DNA from: Ptychodera flava
Lineage: Eukaryota > Hemichordata > Enteropneusta > Ptychoderidae
Length of the DNA stretch: 64,000 nt
Direction of reading: 5' to 3'
Assembly: GCF_041260155.1 (NCBI RefSeq)
Contig: NC_091934.1
Coordinates: 42,220,898-42,284,897 of the forward strand
In this document: piece after piece, positions 49,834 through 62,654 of the stretch
How the letters are laid out: the number at the start of each line of letters is the position of its first letter
Numbering within the stretch: position 1 is the first letter of the stretch
Made by a program: the position numbers and the translations under genes
Notes under the pieces: generated by a model
Databases searched by the model: none
What the model was told of the DNA's origin: nothing
Seen by the model: the letters and a program-made list of their open reading frames with translations, nothing else

Positions 49834-51400
49834 TTACTCTCTCAGTCATAAACTTTAGACTTGATAGAGTCCATAGTGTCCTTTTTGTCAGTTTAGACCA
49901 CTGCCATAGCCACTCACATGACCAGTCTATGTTTCAGTGGTTTTATGGTCGAGTGGTGCACGTGACAGATTTGTCCACAGTGAAGTGAGTGTGCTGATAG
50001 TGAGACGCTGAAAGTACCAAACAGCAAACTTGGAACAGCACTCATGCAGGCATAGTCATAATGGGAATAACACAACAAGTTGTCAATGTTCTAACAAAAT
50101 ACCCTCTTCAGACTCCAAAACCTGTCTGAGAATAAAAATCAGGGATCACTGTGCAAAATTTTGGGAGTAAGGAAACGAATTATACCTAAAATTTTCTGAT
50201 ATTACAAATTCAAAGTCATTGCTATATCCTTTATTAATGTCATTAAAATATATAAAATATTCATTTTTCACAAAAAGCAAGATAGTGAATCACTGTGATA
50301 ACTGTATTTGTTCAAACAGCTTCAAAAAAAAGAGATTTCAGTGTCACATAGATGTTGTAGGTCGTTGTTGCATAGCATTTTTGCCTCATAACTTTGAATT
50401 TTTTTATTACGGTCTAAAAGTTGCAGAATCTGAGTAGAGCCGCCTGTGTTGTCAGTACCAATGAAATATTGTATCTACAGAAATTTTTGAAATATAATTA
50501 TTATGGACTATAACTATTCAAATTGAAAATAAAGTATTTCTGTTCTTGCCTCAATAGATAAACTAAACTAATGCCAAAATCAGCAAGTCTGAACAGAAGG
50601 GTCCACTCTGAACTTTTACAAATCATCATAATCCTAAGGAGTCCAGGTGCTTTAAAAGCCATCAAAGCCCCCTAAGAAACCCAATTGTTTTCATGTTGCA
50701 GGCTGGGCAAAGTTTTCATCAGGCGGACTTGTAAATCTATGCTTGTAAGAAATTCACAATACATCCAAGCCAGTGTTGTTTGTATTGAAGTGAGAAATGT
50801 TAGACTAAATGGTGAAGAGTTGTTTAGAAGATATGTTGTAATAATTTCTGTGCTGCATGGACCCATGACAGTCACATACCATGTGAATTCTGTAATGAGC
50901 AATATGTTTAATTCTTTGACAGAGGAGTCATTTACCATGTGGCGCCCTCTATGTTTTCTGTATGAATTTCATGTGTCATGTGTGTATTGTCAATTTCTTT
51001 TCTTCAACCCCACATGATATACTAATCTTCTGTCAAAGGGATTTTTTTGCATTAATCAAGCCAATTCAATATATATTTTTGATGTGAATGTATCGTGGTG
51101 ATCTTCGTTCAAGACACAAAAATGACAATTTTCCTCGATGTAAGTAAGAGGGTATACTGTTCTTAATTGTGTATATATTGCTTTTTTCAAATAGTAATAA
51201 ACAATACAAAAATTATGTAAATTCAAAATGTACATGAAAAGTATTATGTCATGGTCACTTCACGACAAGACCACCAACCCCCCAAAGCCCTCCCTTGGTG
51301 TCGAATGCTCTATCCCTAATGAAGTAAGGCTATTGTTATGCACAAAAGAGATTAATTAAAAATAAATTTTGGAATTTTCCTACAGTCAATGTTGTTGACT
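49834..51400. other. 3' region of PPP1R35 and intergenic DNA
   Basis: AATAAA at 50528-50533 could be a distal polyadenylation signal. An open frame at 50685-51017 follows a TTGCAG acceptor-like site but shows no recognisable family. Nothing else was identified. Confidence 0.35.
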
Positions 51401-51595
51401 TAATAGCGTCACAGAATCACAATGTACTGGCACAACCACATGCTCAAACATGAATGGAAATATACTTCTTCCCATACACATCTGTACCCGTTGGTTTGGT
51501 TGGATTGCAGTCATGTGACCTCTTCAAAGTACTGAGTCTGTACAACACACTAAACATGCACTTTATTGCAGAGTAGACGCATTGCTATGAGATTC
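51400..51595. mobile_element. Decayed relative of the 49476-49833 MITE core
   Basis: Shares ordered phrases with the core of the upstream element: ATTTCCATAC / CTTCCCATAC, TACTGAGTCTGTA, and GGAGTAGAACCATTG / AGAGTAGACGCATTG. Most differences are CpG to TG or CA, as expected from methylation decay. The terminal repeats are lost or unrecognisable. Confidence 0.55.
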
Positions 51596-51961
51596 AATAC
51601 AGCAAACAATCATCAAATGAAAAGGAAATACAAACATACATGAGATCAATGAAATTTGTTCAAATGAACAATCATGATTGTTATTGAGTTACACTATTGT
51701 GTCCATTTACGGCAGCTGTGAGGCACCAATACAGTGACAAGGTCATTTGTAGGTCAAACACACATTTGTCATGTTGAAATACGACAGGCTCCCTATTGAC
51801 ATAAATCTGGCATTGATTTCATCTTACTGAAAATCTGTAGGACTTGTGATATATCTCTAGATTAAGATGTACACAGATCAATCCAGCATGTGTCACTCAA
51901 AGCAATAAAACCTAATAAAATAAAAAATGAAAACAGACATTAGACTGCCTCTGGTGTGTGA

Positions 51962-51963
<2 letters not shown>

Positions 51964-52023
<60 letters not shown>

Positions 52024-52030
52024 TATATAT
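51964..52030. repeat. TA dinucleotide microsatellite
   Basis: About 28 uninterrupted AT/TA units, then TCATATATATAGATAG. Confidence 0.95.
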
Positions 52031-52139
52031 AGATAGAAAGAGAGATTAATATGTATTGCTAAATCTGTAAATTAAATGTGTGTATATGTATACATGTATG
52101 TATACACTATGATGAAATGTTTAAATATGAATACACAGA

Positions 52140-52440
52140 ATGCGACCGAAACGCAAACGGTGAGAGACTGACAGTCTATTGAAATACTTTCCGACACCCA
52201 TCCCCAGGCTGATGGCGATGTCTGTTCAGTGAGAGTTGTAGCGCGGGCACTGATGATACAACTTTGGATGTCAGAACTATGGAAACTGTGAAATGTTTCT
52301 GGGGTCTTTTGCCCAGCTGATCGATAGCTGCTGGTGACTATTCCAAGCTCAGATCGACTACAGAACGCGGTTTCCAATGGCCACACTTTCAGCCTGCAGA
52401 CGACTGACACCACAAGGCTTTAGGCTGCCCCCAACGGCTG
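52140..52440 (-). other. GC-richer exon-like patch of unknown nature
   Basis: The minus strand is open from about 52413 down past 52140 (frame reading MVSVVCRLKVWPLETAF), with base composition higher in GC than its flanks. I do not recognise the product and no splice sites are convincing. It could be a decayed exon, a promoter-associated exon or chance. Confidence 0.2.
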
Positions 52441-52819
52441 TATTTGCATTTCGTGGACTTCGCCGCTTGACTAATACATCCATATGTACCGGCTTCGCAT
52501 TACGCACTGTCTGCACAAAATTTCACCGAACGGCAACGTAATATCACAGATATAGAGTCATAGCTGGGTTGTTTTTAATTTTTTTCCCACAAAATATGGA
52601 AGTACATCATGTATGCGATGCATGTAAACTTCCTGCAGAAACTATTCATCGTTGCTTCCAGTTGAAGTTAATTTCCTAAATCAATACTGAACAGCGATAG
52701 GAAATGAGAATCAATTTTACCTGAAGTCAGTTTAACTCAACGAAGTGATGACTCAATTGTCAAGGTTTTCGTGGAAAATTAACGTGTACGCCAGTCAATA
52801 TAAACCATTTTTCTGTGGT

Positions 52820-53594
52820 ACAGGGGCCTTCCCCCGGGGGGTACTCCCATATAGTACGGGTATTTGCCGCCCGAATGGGTCATTTTTTTCACGAAAAAAT
52901 ACCTAAACATGAGTCGACTTTTCATCCAGATGAAAAAACTAGGCATGGGTTGATAACAAAGCAAATGTACCTTCTCATGCAACAGAATAAAGGTGAAAAT
53001 TCCTCAAATTTTGTCAAGCAAATCCCTAACAATGGGCCATATTTTGGAATTTACATGGGTAAATGTTTTCATTTTGGGGGTGGCACACCCCCTATGAAAA
53101 TATCAGGAGACCCCCCCCCGAACTCTGACTTGTACATAGTACCTAACCACAAACGACTGTGATATAAATATTTGTTTCTCGGAAACACTTCTTGTTTAGC
53201 AATGTAGTTTTAAATCGAAAATGCCGCACCAAAACTGCTGCGAACACTTGTTGGCCGGCTGTAGGTCGCCATTGCCCTGAGTGCTAGCTTCAGTGAAGAT
53301 TACGGCTCCTTTATGGAGGGGTCGTGGTAACTTGTAGTGTTGTTTGATTACACAGTGAATACATCTTAGACACTGTTGACATTTTTAACGACATCGCTTG
53401 CCGCTACTCTCTGGCCGAGTGGGTGATCTGACATTTTTGCTGTCAGCCGTACAACAGCAAAGTAGTTCGCTGGCAAGCAGTGTGCGTCACAGAACGATAA
53501 AGGTGTGCGCGATATGCATACACAATGAGCAGTGAAAGCTGCCGTACAAATTACCTACAGTACGGGGGGGGGGGGGGAGTCCTCGTAACTGAGC
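52820..53594. repeat. C/G-run-bearing interspersed sequence
   Basis: Starts CCTTCCCCCGGGGGGTACTC and includes ATTTGCCGCCCGAATGGGTC and a later G run (53564-53577). The layout of homopolymer G/C runs plus CpG-rich stretches resembles the other repeat blocks of this window. A comparable GTTCCCGGGGGGGG stretch follows the MITE at 53869-53883, so the MITE may sit within a larger element. Boundaries are unclear. Confidence 0.35.
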
Positions 53595-53598
53595 TTAA

Positions 53599-53827
53599 AG
53601 GGATATAGTCGTCGGAACTGCGCCTGTGCGAGTTCTTGTTTACAAACAATGTATTTCGTGAAACAATATCAAGATGCACCTCATCATCATAGCTGCAACA
53701 TTTAAATTATACGATGATAGATTTTGACAGACATGTTTTAACTGTCATCAATCACCATTGTGCTTGGATACATTGTTGCTATGGGTCCCATACGACCTTT
53801 GAGCGCAGTTCCGACGACTATATCCCT
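53599..53827. mobile_element. 229-bp TTAA MITE with perfect 25-bp inverted ends
   Basis: Left end AGGGATATAGTCGTCGGAAC continuing CTGCGC-type sequence, and right end GTTCCGACGACTATATCCCT, exactly inverted over at least 25 bases (53599-53623 and 53803-53827). TTAA duplicates flank both sides (53595-53598 and 53828-53831). No coding capacity. This combination fits a piggyBac-like MITE, and the perfect ends suggest recent movement. Confidence 0.85.
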
Positions 53828-54138
53828 TTAAAGGTCGTGTGGCCCATAAAGGGTCGCGTTATTGTCCGTTCCCGGGGGGGGGGTTAAGGTAGGGTGGCTT
53901 CGTCTCAGCATAGGTTTCTTGTTGCTATTGTTTATTTTATTTTAATGTGATGGGCTATGACATTGGCAAGAAATATTTATAATCTAACCTTGGGTGAGTG
54001 TCTTGGTCTTATTTTAGCACTGGTTCTGAAAAGTTTCATTTTCTCCTTCACTGTGTCATGTATCTTTCCTTGTCCTTGTCATTTGGATAAATTTAAATTT
54101 TTTGATTTTTCGAAGCAACGACGATGAAAACCCTCCCA

Positions 54139-55456
54139 GGGAGCCGTCATTATTTACGGCCTTTGGAGGGGAGGTCGGAGTAATCTGAGGGGGTCACTTA
54201 AATATGAAAAAGCTACAAGAGGGGGGTTGCTCAAAATAGAAAGAAGGGGGGTTACTCAATTTTTAGTGCAAGGTAAATTGAAACACCTCTCAGATTACAC
54301 CATTGCACAAATCAATTTCTCAAAATTTTCACAGGATCTAGGACAAAACTGAACTGTTGTGAATTCATCCTTTATTATCACAGACATATTTTAGCTGACT
54401 TCAGTTCAGTAACCATTTTTGGCATTTAACCATACTGTATTCAGGCTTTTCATTAGAAGCTGGCAGCTGGAGAAATTGCACGGCTGGCGAGCTTGCAAAC
54501 AAATAATGAATGGATTAAAAAATACTGACTCTGACTGATGGTCCTCTAATATCGTTTACAGAAATGTAAGATTTTGCAAATGACACAAGAAGGTCGCAAA
54601 TATTTTCCATTCCTTCATTTCTTTGGTCTTCAATCTCTGGCAAACTGAGAACTTTTTTTCACAAAATGTGCTGCCATTGTTTGGTTGTTGAATATTGCGA
54701 CTCAAACACTGATCATGCATAAAATGTAATAAAAATATCAGTGTTCAATGTCATATTTAAACGGTTTTACTGAGTGCAAAATAAATTGAAACATCTCTCA
54801 GATTGCACCATTACACGTATCAATTTCTCAAAATTTTCGATGTCAGGGGGAGACCCCCTCTCGTGCTCTCCCCCTTGGGGTGTTTTAAGTTTTAATTATT
54901 ACAGAAACAAATTGAAAACACCTCTCAGATTGCACCAGACTGCACCACTGCACACGCACATCGAAATTTCTCAAAATTTTCCACGCAAGATAGGGGAAGC
55001 CCCCTCTGACAGGCCCCAGCCTCGCGCGTGTTCTCCCCCTAGTACTTTCAAATTCTGCCCAGTCAGATATCCTGTTGAAAACCGTGTCATGATACCCATC
55101 CAAATTAAACAATACTATATGGTTGGTACTGGCGTGAACTTTTATATCTGTATTTTGTTGTCACTTTGAATTTCATTTTGTTTGTTTAACCTTTTTCAAC
55201 CGTCATGAGATAACCGATGATAATCTAGCTGGCACACCAGGATTTGAAAGGTCTTTACTATTCCTGTATTTTTGTAAATTTTACAAATACATATATTGAT
55301 ATTTAACTTCTCGAAGGGGGATCAGTCAAACTTTCTGAGTTAGAGAAGGGGTACTCAAATTCACCATGGTTGCCGGGGGGGGGGGGGTTACTCGAAATTT
55401 CAGAGTTTCCGATGATATTCCTCCGATCCCCCAGACCGTAAATAATGACGGCTCCC
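54139..55456. mobile_element. DNA transposon remnant with GGGAGCCGTC termini
   Basis: Left end GGGAGCCGTCATTATTTACG and right end CGTAAATAATGACGGCTCCC are perfect inverted repeats of at least 21 bases. Subterminal G-rich pieces (GGGGGGTTACTC) occur at both sides. The interior repeats the phrase CACCTCTCAGATT.CACCA (about 54280, 54790, 54920). No transposase frame. Flanks are CCA and TTA, so a target duplication is not conserved. Confidence 0.75.
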
Positions 55457-55979
55457 TTACTCCAAGGCCCTGAGCCCCCTCCCCCACAAGTAGTAGATCA
55501 GGAAAAGTAGTGTAAAAATGTTAATATCTGTCCCCGACGAGTATATTACCTTTAGATTCGTAAATGTAGTAATTTGTTCAATGCCGAAAACATTTTAAGA
55601 CGGAGAGCTTATTGTTTACCAGCATCAGTCACTGTTTGTGTGAGTTAAAGTATATAGACGAATATGCATTAAAGTCAATTTCGACGGTTTACCAATCGCT
55701 TTTAAAGAAACAGTTGACCTCAGTGAATTTGACACTCAAAGTGACTGGTCAAAATTGGCTGATTAATCGTAGGCAGATGTCATAATCAGAAATAGATGTT
55801 AACTGCTAACGTGTGAAGTTCGTGCTCGTTTCATATTGATGTAATTCTATTCATTGGAAGTCTGTAAATTGTTACATCTGCAAGGATATGAATTGTAAAT
55901 CAATGCTCTTTCATTTGCATTGAAATTTGAAATCATGACAGTTGATACTGACGTATCGTCTACCTGGGGGAATTCGTGC

Positions 55980-56031
55980 GATGAGGTACTGGACGATCAA
56001 CAAAGCAGAGGCTCACAAGGAGTTAGACTGG
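55980..56031 (+). other. Possible short first coding exon, unidentified
   Basis: ATG at 55981 opens MRYWTINKAEAHKELD and reaches a donor-like TG|GTATGAG at 56031. It reads like coding sequence, but no partner exon was found, so this is only a candidate. Confidence 0.2.
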
Positions 56032-56039
56032 TATGAGGA

Positions 56040-57800
56040 GGGTTTATTGGCTTGATTTCACCATACAATAACGTGTCCAGCAGGATCGCGTTCTGCTCTT
56101 TCTCATAAAATTCTCCCTTAAATGAGCGAAACTACAATCTAATCATATTGATTTACTAAAATGGTCGTCCGTTGGGCACAGATTGAAATATATTTCCATA
56201 CAATGTTAAGGTCTCAAATTTACATCGAGTGATTGGGTCGCACTTAATTAAAGCCGGTTTTGTAACAGTCCTTGATTGTTCCTCAAGATATACTTTCTAT
56301 TTAAAGCAAGATATCTCCAGCAAGATAAATGTTTTGCTGAATCACTGATACTCCTTGAACTTTGACCATTTTGAAGTCCGTTAAAGTGCAAGGTGATTGA
56401 CCGATAACAATGACTAATAAGATTCCGTAGTCATTCGATACATAAGATATAAATATGAATATAGTGACTACATAATTCTTGCCGTGTAACACAGTTGTGT
56501 AAAATCACAAAGCGTTGCAGAGTGCTAAGGTATCATTTTTTCAGAGCAGAAGTGTCATCGTGATAATACGACCCCTGCAATATTTACTACACTATTAATT
56601 ATGCTAAAAGATGGCATTTGTGCTGTTTGCCTCTTGTTTGTTTGTTTGTTTACAATTACAACCAGCTCTATTGTGAATCCTGTCAGTATTGTTCATAGAT
56701 TTTTATGAAGAATAAAACAGTGTTATATTTCTGTTAATCATACGTGTCGTTCAAGTTTATTGTTATTGCCATAGTTTCACTCAAAAAATGTGTAGAATAT
56801 AACCCCCAAACTGTCCATTGTAAGTATCAACCCCCTCCCGAATAAACATTTTGTAAACCAACCCCTGACTTTCATCGTACCCCTCCGTTAAAAAACAAAG
56901 ATTCCGTAATCTGCACAACCTATAGTTTTATATGTATTTCTCATTTTCCCTTGTCAACAGTTGACCACGCCAGATTGCAAACCGTGGAGTCAATGCTCTC
57001 TTGTATACACTGTCACCCTGATCATTTTCTTCCACCGACTCTCAGTTCACCTGATATGTCTGAATAGCGGTTTTTATATGTCAACATTAAAACCTTGTCA
57101 AATAGTAAAACTGCAATCAACGGCCACCTACAATGCAAGAGAGCCAAGATTTGTGGTCCATGTACACATCACAGTATCAGGTTTACGACGTTTTTTTTAT
57201 CCGGTTCGTAACAACCAAATGACAGGCCTATATCTTGTATGAGGTCACTTAACTATAAAAATAAGTTTACTTTCAATGAAATACCCTTACCAGTCATAGG
57301 CAACGTCAACAGAGCGTGAGAGAATGCAATGGCTTCATGGAGTTAACCGCAAAAAGTCGACGCCAGAACCAATTACAGGCAGTCAATAAACCGGTGAAGT
57401 GTGATAAATTGGAGGACGGGCGAACTGAATCATATTTAGCGCTGCCAGGTCCGGCGACAGCGCGACAAATAAATCAATCAACGCGTGGCTTGTGGCTAGA
57501 AGCAGTGGTTTATTCGTTGACAGATATCAAGATGTTATCGGTGCAGCGGTGCATACTGTCAAAGAGCGGAGGGATCTTCGACAAGAGAAATGAACAAGGT
57601 CGGGGAATTCAAAGACGAATTTGGATAGATAAAATATTGCACAACGAATAGGGGCTACAGGCGCCACAGAAGACCCAATGTGACACAGACACAGACAGAG
57701 ATACGCGTGGAGATAGCAAAAGAAAGACAGACAAAGACATACAGATAAGCAGATACTGAATCGCAAGTACGTATAAGAGTAGAAAGATACATGGGGGAGG
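56040..57800. other. Intergenic region, nothing recognised
   Basis: A 111-codon plus-strand frame at 57316-57651 has charged composition but no motif or splice evidence. Otherwise AT-rich with a short TTTG repeat near 56632-56651. Confidence 0.35.
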
Positions 57801-57820
57801 GGAGAGAATAAAGTAAATAC

Positions 57821-57901
57821 ATGCATACATACATACAACATATGTACATACATACATACAGACAGACAGACAGACAGACAACAGACAGACAGACAGACAG
57901 T
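57821..57901. repeat. CATA/CAGA tetranucleotide microsatellite
   Basis: A CATA run passes into a CAGA run of about twelve units with one interruption. Confidence 0.9.
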
Positions 57902-58870
57902 CATAAACCTGATAAACAGTTAGGCTGACAGAGAGAAAAGCAGACATACTGTCGAGAGAGAAGAACGTGCTTGTCTTACATTTTTGCCAGTAACACAATT
58001 TAAGTGGAGGTCGGATGAAGACGTTAATGTCCCTTGGGCAAGTAATTACTCGAGCCATAAACGTGCGACCGCACGGCAGTGAGCTCATGGCAGTGACGTC
58101 ACATACAGTCTGACCAGGCGCGAGCAGCATATGCCTCCGATCAGAAAAAAGTGTTGCTTTCTCAAAAATAGATTCATATTAAATGCGAAAATGCAACATG
58201 AGGAATTCCACGGCGTTTATAAGGTCACGAGTTTCAGCAAATAAATAGCTAGTCTGGGTGGGTAATTGGAAGGAATACATCAAAAGGGAAATATCAATAA
58301 AGAAGAAATACTGGAAAAATAACGCTTTTTGGAAATGTGTACCATTGGTTTGCTTTCTTAGCGTTGTCTGGTCAAAATCAAACTCCATGTTGACAGACAG
58401 GGTGTAAAAGCCATCCAAATTGCATGCTGGATAACCCAAGAGTAATAAACCTTCAATCTAATCACAGTTTCACCCCAATGTTCTTTCATTATTATCTCGT
58501 CCCAAGAAGGTCATGCCAGAAGCCTATACTTATCTCTTATTCTCCATGGTGGATGTAACCCTTTCCATACAAACAGCGTGAAAGCACAGATAAGGACGGC
58601 AATAAAATCCATGTAGGCTATCTTTTTTATTACACTGCGCTCTTAAAGTCTTAGTGTGATTACATTTTGTGTGATCCCCGGGGCTAATAAAGATTACACA
58701 CTGTTTGAACCGAAAATAGGGGAGTGTTAGGAAAGTCATACGGGTCTGCACTCGTTTCGGTCGATAAATATCAACCAGACTCCGATAAAAGGTAATTAAA
58801 CGTTTTCCAATGTATTTGGAGCACTTTTGATGAAAAAAAAGATATGTAGGTAGAGGAACAAGATAACGAA

Positions 58871-59153
58871 CATACATACATACATACATACATACATACA
58901 TACATACATACATACATACATACATACATACATACATACATACATACATACATACATACATACATGCATACATGCATGCATGCATGCATGCATGCATACA
59001 TACATACATACATACATACATACATACATACACATACACACATACATACATACATACATACATACATACATACATACATACATACATACATACATACATA
59101 CATACATACATACATACATACATACATACATACATACATACATACATACATAC
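58871..59153. repeat. CATA tetranucleotide microsatellite, about 283 bp
   Basis: Some seventy tetranucleotide units of CATA, with a central CATG block (58965-58997) and a CACATACACA interruption near 59029-59041. Because CATA is free of stops in several frames it creates long artificial frames (MYVC or HTYI repeats), which are not genes. Confidence 0.97.
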
Positions 59154-60870
59154 CAAAAGATATAACATGCAAATAGTCTGTGAACTCAACGTAGCCGCTG
59201 ACTTATGAAAATGTGAAAATAAATTGATTGTGAAGTTTTCGCGTCTGTACGCACGCACGCGACTGGAAAGTTCATCGTCCAGACGGTAAAATCAACTAGC
59301 GGCATCAGTAGATTAATCCACACGTAGCTGTTTTTCAAATCAGATTTACATCTTCAAAAGTAGAGGAAGAAAATCCCGCCTCAAGGTGATGATGAATTTC
59401 ACACGTTTACAGTGAAACAACCTTCGAAGGGTCAAAACCAGCATTGAAATGGGGTTGATGACGGCTTCAGGTTATATATCATTTCAAATTGCGAACGAGG
59501 AAGGTTTATCACTATGTATTAGATGACACGTAAATAGAAACACGAGTAAAACATTCTGCTGTCAATGCATTTCCACAGATGACATTTGAAGTGAGGAACG
59601 ATAACCGGCGAAGGAGATTCGTTAATTAGCGAAGAATGAATCCCCGCGGTGTACCAGCTAACCAAGCCCCTTCGAAGACCACCCCACCCAGACCATAACC
59701 TTAACTTTATAATTGGGAGTCCATGTAAGTTTCATGCATCTGATATTAAACACGTACAACCTCATTAGCTTGTATTCGTCAGCGTTTTAAAAACACGAAG
59801 ATCAACTTGAATTGATAGCAATCGAACCAAAATCACCAACATCGATAGAAGGGCAAGTGGAAGGAACTTAAGGTAACTCACACGAAACGCATAATTTATT
59901 CACTTTGTGTCTTTTTCTTCATTTTTTGGGAAGGAAGGCAACTGTGAGTTTCAAAAGCTTGCTTCTAAGAGTATGTTAAACTAGGAATTTCAAAAGCTCT
60001 ATCCTAAAGTAACAGTCCTCTTAGAAATAGGTTGTAGCTCCCTTTTCTCTGCAAAGGTTTTGTCAAAAAATATCTCATGTTTAGCGATTCTGAAGCTTGA
60101 ATGTATTCTCTCGAGACTACTACTGAAGGAAAAAACCCAGTGTCTCCTCAGGATCAGATAGCCATGTCACATTTCAAGATTGAAACGTGTCGGTTACTTT
60201 AGAGCACAAACAAAGCACGGAATTGCAATCAATTTACTAACATACGAAGTGCTCGATCCACTTTTCTGCCTCCTTTTATTGAACCGTTTTATATTGCTGA
60301 AAGAGACTATACTGTGTTCATCACTTGTCTTGGTGCCACAGCAGAGGTTATCGCAGTTTCCTGAACATAATATCATTCAGGCAAACCTAGTAAGAGCAAG
60401 GCTCCGGAATATGTGACATCGTAAAATTAATTCGTTCGATAAAAATGGTCTGCAAGTTACAACGTGTATATACAATTTAAGTTGCGGTGTTAAACACTCG
60501 TTAAGCATACGATTCTATCATGACAGCGATGACTTTATTGCAGACACATCATTCAGTTGTTATGAATATTAACCAGGTTCCTCGGTCACGTGATCGGAAC
60601 GATCGCGATGCCTGGCGCGGGTTATGCTCCTCCAATTAAACCTCGCGTCAGAAATGACACGTATGCACTGCTACTAATTATAACCTAGAAAGACTAAACC
60701 ATGAACTCACGACTTAGTTTATAAATACATGCTAAACTACACAGAGGATAAAAAGCTGTTAAATATTCTTGACATGATCTAGCCAACACAAGGGTTACTC
60801 ATACACTACACCGTCAATACTTCCCGTTGTAAAATATCATCCCCTGCCTGGACTGACGTACTTTCTCGGG
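59154..60870. other. Intergenic region upstream of a possible right-edge gene
   Basis: No gene recognised. A CpG-bearing patch at 60580-60660 includes a CACGTG E-box (TCACGTGATC) and may belong to a promoter. Confidence 0.35.
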
Positions 60871-60879
60871 ATCTTTAAA

Positions 60880-61057
60880 GTTGTTCGGTTACGCGTTGCT
60901 TCGTCGGCTGGTTTAATACTTTGAGTTAAGTGTGAATTTCTGTTTGTTGTGAGATCGATATTTTATCTAGGAATTCGTTTACTGTGGATCGCTTCTAAAG
61001 GCAAACTGGGCGAGACAAGTTATCTTCTGAAAAGATTTCATTCGCTTTATATAAGAG
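60880..61057 (+). other. Possible untranslated first exon of a rightward gene
   Basis: ATAAGAG|GTAAGT is a strong donor at 61057/61058, preceded by CpG-bearing sequence unlike the flanks. No long frame is open, so it would be a leader exon. No downstream coding exon was identified with confidence. Confidence 0.35.
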
Positions 61058-61079
61058 GTAAGTTTCTATTGGAAAACTT

Positions 61080-62654
61080 TTGCAACAGTCCGAGCAACGC
61101 GATGGGGACAAAAATGCTTTAAAACGTGGAGCGCTAATTTCATGCGATAGCTGCGATGCAATATTTATTTTAAAAGTCACAGAGTTCTTTCACTACGTCA
61201 TTACAGAAATGCTTTCACGTATAACATACCACCGAGTGAAATTCTCCCACCCTGATACTTTCTCCTTTTCAGCTAGGTATAGACTAACATTCACTAACAG
61301 CTTAATTTTCAAAACTGGATAAATCTAGCAAAATTGTTTAAAGTCATTAAATGCATATGTTACAGAACTGAATTATTTCTTGCACAGCTTAATATTTTGC
61401 AGAAATTTAAAACATGTAACTCTTTTATTGACGGAACCTCAAACGAATATATGGCTGTACTGACTAAAACTGTCAATTTATCACTTACATCGAATTTGTG
61501 TGATATCCTGTGTTGTGTTTGAGTCTTCTACCGTGCCAATGCTTTAAGAATTGTAGCTCACAGGCGTTTTGGCGCCAAATTTCTGATGGTAAGCCTTGTG
61601 GACAAATTTGCTTAAAAAGAAAACAAGCACACATCTTGTCTCATATAGATTCCATATCGTTCGGGGCGAAATGACATTTGCAATGGTACAAGTGGGAGCC
61701 ACAAAAAATCGCTACGGCTGTTTATGAGAGTAACGGCACTGTTGTTACCATGGTTACTTGGGTGTGTGCTATCTCATATTGATTTCTAATGGATGCAGAT
61801 GGTCGGGGCTTGTGTACTTAGAAAAGGGCATATTTGTGTTACACATTTTCTCTAGTAAAAGATTTGAGCTCATTCATGTGCTAATCGACTGGTACAGACG
61901 TGTTTTGATGAGAGCAAAGTTATGAATGAAGAGAAATGTATTTTTGCATCCAACAAAGACCAAATTAGTGTCTAAATCACCAGCTGATATGGCGACGTCT
62001 GGTCGTGAGCTTTTTGCATGTCGTCAATCATACTAAACTACGAGTGTCTGTGTATATTTGATCAGAATAGGTGAAAGTTGAACATTGCGTTGATAGGCAC
62101 TGTGTTTTACAGAAAACACAATCAAGGGCGTTTATCGCCGCCATACTCACCAAACGTTCGTCGAGTCAAGTGTCAAGCAACTCGTAACAACGTACTTCAT
62201 GTGCGCCTGGCAGATTATCGGTAGTGTTTTTCAATCAACTTTCCATAAAACCATAAAAATTGAAACTTTTCAGCGATAGACGACAAATGTCTGATGTCAC
62301 GGAGTCGAATACTAACTGAGACTGCATTGACATGTATGGTATCGTACGAAGATATACGATTTAGGTAAATTTTATCGGTTCCTAAATTTTGCCAATTTTT
62401 CATCAAATTTGCAATTTGTGTGTAAAATTGGAGCAAAACGTAGAGTTTTATTCAGCATTATGCGCGTAATTATCTTCATGTTTATATTTGGAAAACCCAT
62501 AAATACAATCATTTTTTTTGTATCCGATTAGGCCAAAGATCCTTCATCTTAAAAATGCATGGATGTCGGATGCTGGATTATCATCACTTCCTCATTAAAA
62601 TGCATGGATGTCTCGGAAGGTTCAAAAAGTTCATCACTTGTTCTGACGCCAATT
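61080..62654. other. Unassigned stretch near the right edge
   Basis: Short open frames only, none protein-like. Near the end, AAAATGCATGGATGTC occurs twice 45 bases apart (62553 and 62597). No other feature recognised. Confidence 0.35.

Noticed and set aside
57316..57651. 111-codon plus-strand frame
   Set aside because: Charged but unlike any family, no splice sites or conserved motif visible.
58530..59258. Long frames of repeated MYVC or HTYI peptides (up to 242 codons)
   Set aside because: They are translations of the CATA microsatellite, open on both strands and in several frames.
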